DNA of 64,000 nucleotides from an uncultured Anaerolineae bacterium. GTDB taxonomy: Bacteria > Chloroflexota > Anaerolineae > Aggregatilineales > Phototrophicaceae. Position 1 is the stretch's first letter. Each line of letters opens with the position of its first letter. This document shows, in pieces, positions 7,595-15,037 of this stretch. The notes under the pieces are model-generated. The model made no database searches, had not been told where the DNA came from, and saw only the letters and a program-made list of their open reading frames with translations. Where the stretch lies: NCBI GenBank assembly GCA_934216615.1, contig CAKQCB010000003.1, positions 186,001 to 250,000 on the forward strand, read 5' to 3'. The position numbers and the translations under genes were made by a program.

Positions 7595-10488
7595 GCACAC
7601 CCTAAAGATTCGCAGGTGAGCTGCCAGAATCGCACACGCCCACCACGAACCCGCTTCTGCGTGCTGAGGTTATTCGGTCCGGGGATGAGCAGCCCATCCT
7701 CTTTCAACTGCATCCCGATAGCCGTCACGGTGAAGCGCAGCGGCTGCACGCGGTTGACCTCGCGGTGGGCAATCTCCGGCAGCAGATAGACAAAGCCCTC
7801 ATCTTTGTAACCGACTACCGTCACGCCGGGCGGATACTCGCGCGGGTTCTTCATATCGTCGTCAATCACCGCCTGCCCACCGGCGATAAGCTGACCCAGA
7901 ATATCGAGGAACACCTCGCTGGCACGTTCCTGCCTCAGCGTGCGGACGCTCTCGACAATCACATCCTGCCACGCCGGCAGCAGATAGTCCTCGTCCATCT
8001 CACGCAGGAACTTCGAGAGCAGTTGATACACCGTCACCAGCACCGCCCAATTTTTCACCACGCGGTCGTTGTTGGACTGTCTGCCGATTTCGGCGGCCAG
8101 CTTGGCCTTGTAGCCCTTTACATTCTGACTGAAGCGATTGGCGATGTCTTCTTTCAGGTCGCCCTGCTCAAGCAGCTTCGCCACCCATGAGGCGAAGTGT
8201 GCGGTAAACCCCGGCAGGTGTTCTCGTAAGCGTTCCGCCTGCACCAGCGCCTGCCCATCGGGATCACGCTTCTCCCACGGCGGCACTTCCAGCACCAGCA
8301 TTCGCGCAATCACCGACATCTCGCCTTCAATCGTCGTCTCGCCCGTCGATAGAATCAGTCCGCGACAGGGTTTCTCCTGACGAACTTTCGCCTCACGGGT
8401 CAGCCGTCCGCGTCCCATGCCACGCGAATAACTCTGCAGGAAGCGCGTGAAAGTCTTTTCATCAGCATAGATGCTCTTGTAGTCATCGACCCAGAAGATC
8501 GTGTCTGCCAGCGGATAACCGAGCGTTTCAACCGTGTTGATGGTATCGCCCCACTGTGCGGGCGGTGTGTCGCGGCTAAACTGGCCGTAGAAGCTGCTGA
8601 GTAACGATGCAATTTCGCTCTTGCCGCTGCCCGATGTGCCCACCAGATGCACGGCGGGTCGCGTGGCAGTGGTCGGGAAGAAACGCTGAAGCATCGGCAG
8701 CAGCGCAAAGGCGATCAGACAGGGTGCCAGATGCGGCGGCAAGACCTTCGTTACCGCATCGAACGCAGCGAGGCTATCGCCCCAGTTTGCTGCTTGGAGT
8801 CCATAGTCGCGGAGTCGATGATCCAGTTCCACGGATAGCGGTTCAAGCATCTTTCCTTTCGCCGTGATGCAGTCCTGCGGAGAAACATAGACCCACCGGC
8901 CATCTAATTCCATCCATCCCATGAAGTTATAGTGCCTGTGAGTCGGGAACTCTCCCGACAACTGCACGATGGCAGGAACAAGATGCTTTGACATCCCTGC
9001 CCGAACGACGTACTGAGAGCCTGCATTCGCGCCGATGAAGCGCCGGAGCGCAACATCATCCACGAATACATCACCGGGCACATCCAACCGCTTGAGTGAC
9101 TCGCCGCGACGCAGTTCCAACGCCGTGTGATGGACTTCTTTGCCGTCATCATCGACCTGACAGATCTGGTGCAGCGCGGTGGCCGACCAGTCGGCGACGG
9201 TCTTCTCCAACGTCCCACGATAGCTTTCCTTGCGATAGATCATTTTGCCATCAAGTAGGACATAACTCTCGGTATCGATGTATTCTTGCTGGCGCTGGCG
9301 ATCCAGTTCGCGTTTCTTTTCCTTGTAGAGGCGGTCAATATCCCCGATCTTCAGCCCATCCCCGCACAAGGCTTTGAGGCGCTGGCGCTCCTCCGCCCAT
9401 TCTACTGAATTCAAATGGATGCAGGCTTCAACTGCTTCGACAATCTGCGCTGTTGTCGGGCGTTCTGACTTCTGTTCGACCTGGTACTGCCCCACAAGCT
9501 GACCAACGACCTGCCGCGCATGTTCTTTCGGCGCGGCGATAGGTTCTCTTGGCGTTTGTCGATATGCGCTGGCGATGGTGGCACGGGCTTCTTTCTCTCG
9601 TGATGCTGGATTCTCATTGCCGTCCCCATCCGCGACATGGCGGGAGACCAATTCGCGTTCCGCATCACTCTGACTGTATCCAGCATCCCGAAGCTGGCAA
9701 GCGGCAGCGAAGAGTTCGGCGTTGCGGCTGCCATTGGTCGCGCCGGACGCGAGATACTGTTCTGTTCGCGGCGGCAGCGGATGATGACCGTTCCCGTTGG
9801 TCGAGAACATTGGCACATGGCTGTTCGACTGAGGCTTCACCGCTAACCAATCGAACTCGGCCAACTTATAGCGCCGATCTGGACGCCAATCGACTATCTG
9901 CACCGTCGCGCCGCGATTGGGCTTGGTGTTGACGCTATCAGGCAGACGCATCACGGATGCCACCGACTTCACATACGCCTCATCGCCGTCCAGTGCCTTG
10001 AAAAGCCCGTGCAAGATATGGGCGATTCTTTGCTTGTCCTCGTCCGTTTTAAGCAAGAATGGCTCATCCAGCAGCCAATAGCCGTGCCAGCCGCCCCCGC
10101 TATCGACGATGACAGAAGGAACAGCCTCGAACTCACGGAGTTTCGCCAATCCCTTATCACGCTGGATTGGGTCGCCCTCACAATCGACATCAACCCACAA
10201 GGCAGGCACGAGCGCCGCCGAAGCCGCGCTACCTTTTTTCTCTCGGCGCAGGCACGGCGCGAAGTACACGCCGTAACCCTCCGCATTGAGTTTATCTGCC
10301 TGCTTGAAGATGGCTTCGCGCTGCTTGGCGTTATCAGGCTGTGCCCAGAATGTGCGAACTTCGCCCGTTTCGGGATGGATACAGCGCAGTTCCAGCCAGA
10401 GTTTATTCGCCACATTTGGGTACAACACCGCAAGAAATTCACCTCTCGCAACGATTCGTTCGTTGTTTAGGGACGTTTTCTGTGTCAT
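7588..10488 (-). CDS. Primase-helicase replication protein (element 1)
   Basis: A long protein with an N-terminal RepB/AEP-like primase part (LWVDVDCEGDP catalytic acids, then VIVDSGGGWHGYWLL and a MRLPDSVNTKP stretch) and a C-terminal DUF927-like ATPase (P-loop GTSGSGKSEIASLL, IFWVDDYKS, LILSTGE). It is likely the initiator/primase/helicase that replicates the excised element. The homologue at 41105-43975 is close throughout. Start ATG 10488 matches that homologue (MTQKT) although the frame is open to 10515. Its 5' leader holds a conserved hairpin (10512-10568) and its 3' end runs into the iteron array. Confidence 0.85.
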   Translation of the reverse strand: MTQKTSLNNERIVARGEFLAVLYPNVANKLWLELRCIHPETGEVRTFWAQPDNAKQREAIFKQADKLNAEGYGVYFAPCLRREKKGSAASAALVPALWVDVDCEGDPIQRDKGLAKLREFEAVPSVIVDSGGGWHGYWLLDEPFLLKTDEDKQRIAHILHGLFKALDGDEAYVKSVASVMRLPDSVNTKPNRGATVQIVDWRPDRRYKLAEFDWLAVKPQSNSHVPMFSTNGNGHHPLPPRTEQYLASGATNGSRNAELFAAACQLRDAGYSQSDAERELVSRHVADGDGNENPASREKEARATIASAYRQTPREPIAAPKEHARQVVGQLVGQYQVEQKSERPTTAQIVEAVEACIHLNSVEWAEERQRLKALCGDGLKIGDIDRLYKEKKRELDRQRQQEYIDTESYVLLDGKMIYRKESYRGTLEKTVADWSATALHQICQVDDDGKEVHHTALELRRGESLKRLDVPGDVFVDDVALRRFIGANAGSQYVVRAGMSKHLVPAIVQLSGEFPTHRHYNFMGWMELDGRWVYVSPQDCITAKGKMLEPLSVELDHRLRDYGLQAANWGDSLAAFDAVTKVLPPHLAPCLIAFALLPMLQRFFPTTATRPAVHLVGTSGSGKSEIASLLSSFYGQFSRDTPPAQWGDTINTVETLGYPLADTIFWVDDYKSIYADEKTFTRFLQSYSRGMGRGRLTREAKVRQEKPCRGLILSTGETTIEGEMSVIARMLVLEVPPWEKRDPDGQALVQAERLREHLPGFTAHFASWVAKLLEQGDLKEDIANRFSQNVKGYKAKLAAEIGRQSNNDRVVKNWAVLVTVYQLLSKFLREMDEDYLLPAWQDVIVESVRTLRQERASEVFLDILGQLIAGGQAVIDDDMKNPREYPPGVTVVGYKDEGFVYLLPEIAHREVNRVQPLRFTVTAIGMQLKEDGLLIPGPNNLSTQKRVRGGRVRFWQLTCESLGCAT

Positions 10489-10511
10489 ACTGTGTTTATT
10501 CCTTTTCATGG

Positions 10512-10568
10512 ACACAGGGGCTAGAAGCGCTTTCGTTTGGCGACGGTGTGCGCTTCCGGCTCCTGTGT
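10512..10568 (-). promoter_or_regulatory. Conserved leader hairpin of the primase gene (element 1)
   Basis: Read on the minus strand: ACACAGG, then GAAGCGC, loop, GCGCTTC, then CCTGTGT. Element 2 has the same structure at 41024-41081 with GAAGCAC/GTGCTTC, a compensatory pair change. It spans the gap between relaxase stop and primase start, so it is probably an RNA structure controlling primase translation or a processing or origin site. Confidence 0.6.
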
Positions 10569-10571
10569 GCG

Positions 10572-11492
10572 TTATAGGTCAAGAATTGGATAGTTCCTGT
10601 CGTCAGTATCAATTTCTCGCTGGTCGCGCCGTTCACGTAACTGCTCCTTGAGTTGGATAGCCAGCCGCTCAGCTTCCTCATGATCGAGGTTGTCCATCAC
10701 CGGACGGAATTGCAGGGTCGTCTGACCTTCACGGTTGGCAAGATAGCCATAGAAACCAACCGCGCTGGTGTCCTCATCCGTCCGGCGCACACCGGCCCAT
10801 ACCACACCGATCTCCGGCTCATAGCCATGAGCTTCCTCTATACGGGCAACTTGTTCCTGCCGTTCACGGATTTCAGCTAGCGCATCGTAGCGCTGTTCCC
10901 AGTCGAGTCCTGCGAAGCGATCCATGAGCGCGACCATATTCTCCTGCGTGACCTCATGCAGCATGTCGATGTGATTGACCTCCCGGTTGCGTGAGAAATA
11001 CAGCGGCTTGCGCCGTCCTTCGTCGGCATCATAGTATGTGCCTGGCAACACCACATGGGTATGCGGGTTATGTTGCCCCGGCGCTTCATCGCCGTCCGTT
11101 TGGCGATGGTGCAGAACCGCAGACCACTCGACACCGGTATCAATCCCTCTGGCATCGAAGAAATCGTTCATCGTATGTTCGGTGAGCTGGCGCACAAACT
11201 GCTCGCGGCGTTCGGGCGGCACCATGCGGATCAGGTCGGTGTTGGGATTAATCACGAGGCTGAACATCAGCACATGCTCACTTCTGTACGCTTCACAGCG
11301 GTCAGCAATCTCAGCTACTGAACCACCCATGCCGCGATCTATCCAGCGCTCACGACCGCCTGCCTGACGTGCCTTTTCCGTGCGCGACTCACGATACGTC
11401 AGATACTTGAGCAGATTACCCATGCGCTTGCTCTCGTTAGCGGTAGGCTTTTTGTATTTCACATTCGAGACACACATCTGCTTTCGATCCAT
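10572..11492 (-). CDS. Relaxase-like mobilisation protein (element 1)
   Basis: A 306-residue protein with the metal-binding His motif of MOB relaxases (HNPHTHVVLPGTYYD, around residue 150) and conserved Tyr residues near the N-terminus (LLKYLTYRE). It would nick the origin of transfer and stay on the DNA during mobilisation. It follows an RHH gene with a small gap, the usual auxiliary-relaxase order. Related proteins are at 40100-41020 (close) and 23861-24511 (distant). The oriT is not identified. Confidence 0.75.
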   Translation of the reverse strand: MDRKQMCVSNVKYKKPTANESKRMGNLLKYLTYRESRTEKARQAGGRERWIDRGMGGSVAEIADRCEAYRSEHVLMFSLVINPNTDLIRMVPPERREQFVRQLTEHTMNDFFDARGIDTGVEWSAVLHHRQTDGDEAPGQHNPHTHVVLPGTYYDADEGRRKPLYFSRNREVNHIDMLHEVTQENMVALMDRFAGLDWEQRYDALAEIRERQEQVARIEEAHGYEPEIGVVWAGVRRTDEDTSAVGFYGYLANREGQTTLQFRPVMDNLDHEEAERLAIQLKEQLRERRDQREIDTDDRNYPILDL

Positions 11493-11495
11493 GTC

Positions 11496-11810
11496 CTAGG
11501 CCTCCCGCCTGCGCTTGAAGAAGGCGACCATCTTTTCCAGCAGATCGTTCTGACGTTGAAGCTGTTCCTCGACAGCATCCAGTCGCCCTTCGAGTTTGCG
11601 GGTGATGGCCGCACGTGTGCCGGGGATGTCATCCTGATGGCTGAGGTATAAGTTCAGCGCATCGCGGATGAGGTCGGTTTTGTTCTGCATCCGTCCCTGT
11701 CGGGCACGGACGCGCAGAATCTCTTCCAGCCGCCGCATCTGTTCGGGCGTGAAGCCCACACTGAGGCGCTCGCTGTAGCCATCGCGGTTTTTACGCTTGT
11801 TCAAGGTCAA
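11496..11810 (-). CDS. Ribbon-helix-helix MobC-like DNA-binding protein (element 1)
   Basis: About 104 residues: an N-terminal RHH pattern (ERLSVGFTPEQMRRLEEIL ... KTDLIRDALNLYL) and a C-terminal heptad-rich helix (LEGRLDAVEEQLQRQNDLLEKM) suggesting a coiled coil. It overlaps the HU-like gene by about 20 bp. The start is TTG (11810 or 11804), preceded by an AGGAGG-like site, so it is probably translationally coupled. Likely an oriT-binding relaxase accessory or autoregulator. Confidence 0.7.
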   Translation of the reverse strand: MTLNKRKNRDGYSERLSVGFTPEQMRRLEEILRVRARQGRMQNKTDLIRDALNLYLSHQDDIPGTRAAITRKLEGRLDAVEEQLQRQNDLLEKMVAFFKRRREA

Positions 11811-12078
11811 CCTCCTGAATAACCTCTTTCAATGCTTCTGTAGGACGGAAGCGCCCATACACCCGGCGCAGTCGTCCATGCTGAGCCAGCAAGCCACCAG
11901 CTTTCATATCCTGTACTTCAATGCTCAGCCGTCCGATGTCTGGCACGATGATGCTCCTGCCATTCGCTAACTCGGTGAACCAGACCTCAGCCAGTACCTC
12001 GACCACTTCCGCCACATCGCGCTGCGTGCGGTGTGGCAGTCGTCGGGCGACTTCAGCGATTACTTCTCGGTGAATCAT
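11791..12078 (-). CDS. HU/IHF-like DNA-binding protein (element 1)
   Basis: A 95-residue protein with the HU outline: N-terminal helices (EVIAEVARRLPHRTQRDVAEVVEVLAE, split), then VPDIGRLSIEVQDMKAGG in place of the usual GFGSF beta-arm entry. ATG 12078 is chosen because AGGAGAG stands just upstream and element 2 uses the same start. The longer open frame upstream is the structured RNA region. Likely an architectural protein for replication, transfer or excision complexes. Confidence 0.75.
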   Translation of the reverse strand: MIHREVIAEVARRLPHRTQRDVAEVVEVLAEVWFTELANGRSIIVPDIGRLSIEVQDMKAGGLLAQHGRLRRVYGRFRPTEALKEVIQEVDLEQA

Positions 12079-12084
12079 TTTGCT

Positions 12085-12430
12085 CTCCTGTACTTGTCGT
12101 TTGCTTTGGTCAGCCGTCGCAAGACGGGCTGACGTTGCTCGTAAGAGCAACACCGCCACACACCGCGAAAACTCGATGGGGTGTGGTCTGTCGGGCTGGC
12201 AAACCAGCGCGACAGATGCGGCGGACATGCAACACCGCCGCATGGGTGCAGACGCCAACGGGCGCTGCACCAAGCCCCTCCGGCGTTGAGGAGCCAGCGA
12301 TTTAGCTGGCTTGATGACCCTCTGCAATCTGTTGTGAACTCTAGAGATACTTAGGGTCATCAATGTATCGCTGTGCCAGTCACAGCGATACCAGTCCGCG
12401 CCAGCGGGCTGATGCGTCGGACATGCGGAA
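12085..12430 (-). ncRNA. Multi-hairpin structured RNA or DNA element, copy 1
   Basis: This 350-bp gap between the ParR-like and HU-like genes has no convincing ORF and folds into a chain of perfect hairpins. Minus-strand order: GTATCGCTGTG/CACAGCGATAC; GATGACCCT/AGGGTCATC enclosing a branch; AGCCAGC-taaatc-GCTGGCT; CTCC/GGAG; GGTGCAG/CTGCACC; TGCGGCGG/CCGCCGCA; CTGTCG/CGACAG with CTGG/CCAG; CCACAC/GTGTGG; GTTGCTC/GAGCAAC; GTCAGCCCGT/ACGGCTGAC (imperfect). Copies at 39160-39490 and 27415-27735 keep the order while stem sequences change on both sides, the mark of conserved structure. I do not recognise a known RNA family. Confidence 0.7.
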
Positions 12431-12434
12431 TCGA

Positions 12435-12860
12435 TCACCATGTGTTCTTTCTCATGCGCTGTGTCCGACGTGCAGCATCATCATTCGTCAGAGCTGGTTC
12501 ATCTCTGGTCGGTGGTGGCGATGCTCTCGCGGGATGCTGTCCTACTGCGATCGGCGCAACGGTTGCATTAGCGGCCACATGCTGGATAACTCGTTCCAAA
12601 TAAGCCGGCATGTCGTTGAGCACATCGCGTATCCAGAGCGTGTCGCGGCGCACTTCCAGCAGCTCCGGCAGGTCGATCATGGGCGATTTCGGTTTGCGTC
12701 GGACAATGCCTAGTTGCCCACGAATCAAGTCTCGCAGGGCCTCGCTGCGGTCGCCTTCCTGAATGCTTTCCCACCAGCCCAGAATGTCGGCATCGGTGTC
12801 GTGGTAAACCTTGAAGTTGATCATCTTGTAGTTGCGCTTCTTAGTTCGATGCTTTGCCAT
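12435..12860 (-). CDS. ParR-like partition adaptor (element 1)
   Basis: A 141-residue protein directly after the ParM-like gene. Its N-terminal third (NFKVYHDTDADILGWWESI ... DRSEALRDLIRGQL) fits an RHH-type ParR/StbB fold. The middle has a helix (DLPELLEVRRDTLWIRDVL) and the tail is Pro/Arg-rich and disordered. ParR proteins bind centromere repeats and the actin-like filament. Start ATG 12860 has a CTCCTTG/AAGGAG-type site and matches element 2. Assignment rests mainly on position. Confidence 0.55.
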   Translation of the reverse strand: MAKHRTKKRNYKMINFKVYHDTDADILGWWESIQEGDRSEALRDLIRGQLGIVRRKPKSPMIDLPELLEVRRDTLWIRDVLNDMPAYLERVIQHVAANATVAPIAVGQHPARASPPPTRDEPALTNDDAARRTQRMRKNTW

Positions 12861-12877
12861 GTTCCCTCTCCTTGAAG

Positions 12878-12920
12878 GGGTCTTACGTGTAAATACAATT
12901 CGTAAATACCCGTAAGACCC
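12878..12920. promoter_or_regulatory. Conserved hairpin with internal repeats between parM-like and parR-like genes (element 1)
   Basis: A stem GGGTCTTAC/GTAAGACCC encloses two copies of GTAAATAC-type repeats (GTGTAAATAC, CGTAAATACC). Element 2 has GGGTTTTAC/GTAAAACCC at 38678-38720 enclosing a doubled GGGTATGCC. The C:G to T:A pair change supports a real structure. It could be a ParR-binding centromere or a translational control hairpin. Confidence 0.55.
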
Positions 12921-12930
12921 GTTTCCTAAG

Positions 12931-13995
12931 CTACTCCTCACGGCGGACGAAGTTGGCGTAGTAGAGATAGCCGCGTGCGTTGGCCATCTGCGCCTCGGGC
13001 ACAAGTTTGGTCTGCGGGTAGGCGTCAACGACTTGCTCGTAGACCAGTTCCGCGCCGCCACCGGAGAGATAAATCACATCGACCGTTGTGCCTCTTTGCC
13101 ACTTCTCCGACATCAGATTCAATGTGGCGCTCCGTAGCGGAGACAACGCTTCTTCGACCTCATCGCTGTAATCGACCGGCTTTCCGCTGGCCGTGAAGAT
13201 CCCTGTGCGGAGTACCTGTTCAATGATTTTGTAGGGCATCTTCTCGCGGTAATCGCGCTCCAGCATGGCCGAGATGCGTTCCTGCGCGGTGTAGACTCCG
13301 CTCTCCACGCTTCCGCTTTCGGCGTCCACGAACTCCCCGTCATCGTCCAGCGCAATATCGACCGTGTACGTGCCCACGTCCACAATCCCAGTGCGCATGT
13401 AGGTGTGATACACATTGATTTCGCCCGAAGAAGTAAGCATCTGCGAATAGGCTGAGCCATACGGCTGAGGCATGACGATGACTTCGGTCACGTTGGCGAT
13501 GACTTCACAGGAGTCCGTCTGGATGAGATGCTGGCCGAGCAGCGCTTCTTTCAGTTCGGCGGCATCCCGCATATGATCGACGGGAAGGCCCGTACTGATG
13601 CGGAGATGTACCACGTCGCGCCCCCACACCCCTGATACCAGCTTGCCGATAGCGACTTTAGCGAGGCGCTGACGGAAGGTATTGCCCATCGTTTTTTCGT
13701 TGGCAGTTCTGCCGCGCAGACGCAGCAGCTCACCGGGCGGGAGCTGTGCCAGCGCAAGGTCACCGACAAACCATGTGCCGTCGTCATCGGTGATCTGGTC
13801 GCCGGGATGCCGTTTGGCGATTTCATCCTGCTGAAACTTGATCTCGCGAGCGTGCCCCATGACGGAAGGGAACGCGAACGCGCCCTCATCGGTGACAACC
13901 TTCACCACGCCGTAACCGATGTCGAGTCCGACGGTCGTGATGCCTGCGGTCAGGTGGTTGAGATTCTGTGGGTGCTTTTTCGCTTGTTTAGCCAT
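12931..13995 (-). CDS. Actin-like ParM/StbA-type ATPase (element 1)
   Basis: A 354-residue actin-fold protein: phosphate-1 motif VGLDIGYGVVKVV, phosphate-2 VDVGTYTVDIALDDDG, and adenosine motif VIYLSGGGAELVYE. ParM proteins polymerise to separate plasmid copies or position DNA. Start ATG 13995 follows the element 2 homologue (MAKQAKK) and overlaps the preceding gene stop by eight bases, implying coupling. Its presence in an integrated element suggests a plasmid-like extrachromosomal stage. Confidence 0.8.
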   Translation of the reverse strand: MAKQAKKHPQNLNHLTAGITTVGLDIGYGVVKVVTDEGAFAFPSVMGHAREIKFQQDEIAKRHPGDQITDDDGTWFVGDLALAQLPPGELLRLRGRTANEKTMGNTFRQRLAKVAIGKLVSGVWGRDVVHLRISTGLPVDHMRDAAELKEALLGQHLIQTDSCEVIANVTEVIVMPQPYGSAYSQMLTSSGEINVYHTYMRTGIVDVGTYTVDIALDDDGEFVDAESGSVESGVYTAQERISAMLERDYREKMPYKIIEQVLRTGIFTASGKPVDYSDEVEEALSPLRSATLNLMSEKWQRGTTVDVIYLSGGGAELVYEQVVDAYPQTKLVPEAQMANARGYLYYANFVRREE

Positions 13996-14449
13996 TGTTC
14001 TTTTCTCCCATCTGGATAGACATTTCATGATGTTGTTGAGCTACGTACTGCTGAATTTTCGCGAGCTGGCGGGCAAGATAGCGTGAGCGTGCATTGTGGC
14101 CACGTCCCTCTTCTGCCAGCACGATGTATTCCAGTGACATTTGCAGAACTTCCCTGAGCAGTGCTTCATCCGTCATACTCTCGGGTGAAAGACTGTCAGG
14201 ACGTGGGTGCAGTTGCTCGATGCACTGATGCGCCCATGCCAAAACCTTGTAATTACGTTCAGCCAGCGGTGGCACGCGTAATTCAACATCGCCCGCCGCA
14301 GTGCTCACTTTTTGTTTGCCGCTCGAATATGGGGCAAGGGAAGGATGTTGAGACCACTCGACGACCTCCCATTCTTCTTGCCTGCCTTCATCCCTGTCCG
14401 CAGGTGGACAGTACACCAGCACATAAATCGTTCTTTGCTTGTCAGTCAT
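13988..14449 (-). CDS. Conserved hypothetical protein, first gene of element 1 backbone
   Basis: A 153-residue protein I do not recognise. It has a conserved core shared with 37170-37613 (EVVEWSQHPSLAPYSSGKQ, VSTAAGDVELRVPPLAERN), a helical C-terminus, and no membrane segment. Its ATG overlaps the stop of an upstream frame (ATGACTGA) that corresponds to the detached C-terminal coding tail of the element integrase. It may be an excision or partition accessory factor. Confidence 0.7.
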   Translation of the reverse strand: MTDKQRTIYVLVYCPPADRDEGRQEEWEVVEWSQHPSLAPYSSGKQKVSTAAGDVELRVPPLAERNYKVLAWAHQCIEQLHPRPDSLSPESMTDEALLREVLQMSLEYIVLAEEGRGHNARSRYLARQLAKIQQYVAQQHHEMSIQMGEKNNG

Positions 14450-14591
14450 GGGGTTTTTCTTTCACGGAATCAAAAGCGGAAGCATCAGTCGGCTGACTGG
14501 CTTCCAGATGAGCAAAACGCGACGCAAACGAGCCGTCGAAGACGCGCGCAACGTCGCTTAAGTCAAACGGCACAATTCTTGGGTGATTTGG
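14442..14591 (-). other. Detached integrase C-terminal coding tail at the end of element 1
   Basis: On the minus strand an open frame runs from the element end to TGA at 14442-14444 and reads FDLSDVARVFDGSFAS then RFAHLEA. It matches the left-end frame of element 2 (37026-37177; FDLGDVARAFNGSFAS) with many synonymous changes (GAC/GAT, CGC/CGA, GCG/GCA, TTT/TTC), which indicates protein-level selection. In the circular element it would be fused to the integrase gene. Confidence 0.65.
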
Positions 14592-14593
14592 GA
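14568..14593. other. Attachment-site half of element 1 (host junction)
   Basis: By alignment with the element 2 arm at 37026-37049 (shared AATTCT on the reverse strand, then 12 bases), the element end falls at about 14592. Beyond it the host VirB4-like reading frame begins (LNQQMSVFLEG). The exact core bases cannot be fixed because the other end is outside the window. Confidence 0.5.
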
Positions 14594-14857
14594 CTGAACC
14601 AGCAGATGAGCGTCTTTTTGGAAGGCAAAGCGCGGCTGGTCTTCGAGAATTGCCCGATTCGGGTGATCTTCAGCCAGCGCCAGGGCATGAATGTCTTTCA
14701 TCAGGACGCCGCCTTTCAGCACCTCAACCAGCAGCATTTAGACATCATTTCCGCTTTGCCACGCTTTCATTTTGTGCTGGATATTCAGGATGAAGGGCTG
14801 TGGTATCTGTACAACCGTCCCGCTGAAGGGGAACGGATCCGCTTCCAAACAACGTAA
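14594..14857 (+). pseudogene. C-terminal remnant of a VirB4-like conjugation ATPase, cut by element 1
   Basis: The frame encodes about 87 residues similar in pattern to the end of VirB4/TraE ATPases (QQMSVFLEGKARLVFENCP, then IRVIFSQRQ, a short helix, LDIISALPRFHFVLDI). In VirB4 this is the region after Walker B. Everything upstream is missing at the element 1 junction, so the 5' part should lie on the far side of element 1. The loss would stop host self-transfer unless another copy exists. Confidence 0.6.
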
Positions 14858-14869
14858 GGAGTACGACCT

Positions 14870-15037
14870 ATGGCGAAGAAACCCGATCCCGTCGGGGGCT
14901 TTCAGCATATCGAAGAACAGGCGTTTAACGCCTTCCGCGAGTGGCCGCTGTGGTTGATGTTGCGCATCGCCGAACTCAACAAACAGGTCATTCAGCCCAA
15001 ACCCACGCCCGAATTAGAGTCAGGAGAAACTGTATGA
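14870..15037 (+). CDS. Small hypothetical protein upstream of topoisomerase
   Basis: A 55-residue protein (begins MAKKPDPVGGFQHIEEQ, ends ELESGETV). ATG 14870 has AAGGAG seven bases before it, and the stop overlaps the next start (ATGA at 15034). The sequence has one amphipathic helix rich in Trp and Leu (FREWPLWLMLRIAEL). Function unknown; its coupling to VirB4 remnant and topA suggests a conjugation operon. Confidence 0.65.
   Translation: MAKKPDPVGGFQHIEEQAFNAFREWPLWLMLRIAELNKQVIQPKPTPELESGETV

Noticed and set aside
12085..12430. Integron attC array or tRNA cluster as explanation of the hairpin chain
   Set aside because: No integrase of the integron type, no attC core sites, and no cloverleaf or CCA pattern in any hairpin.
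12079..12441. Long N-terminal extension of the HU-like protein (216-residue frame), and the matching 217-residue frame in element 2
   Set aside because: The extension is translation of the multi-hairpin region, its sequence differs between copies at the protein level, and both genes have a ribosome site at the short start.
14312..14592. N-terminal part of the 181-residue frame across the element 1 end
   Set aside because: It overlaps the opposite-strand backbone gene and integrase tail; only the part after about 14593 resembles VirB4, so the rest is junction read-through.
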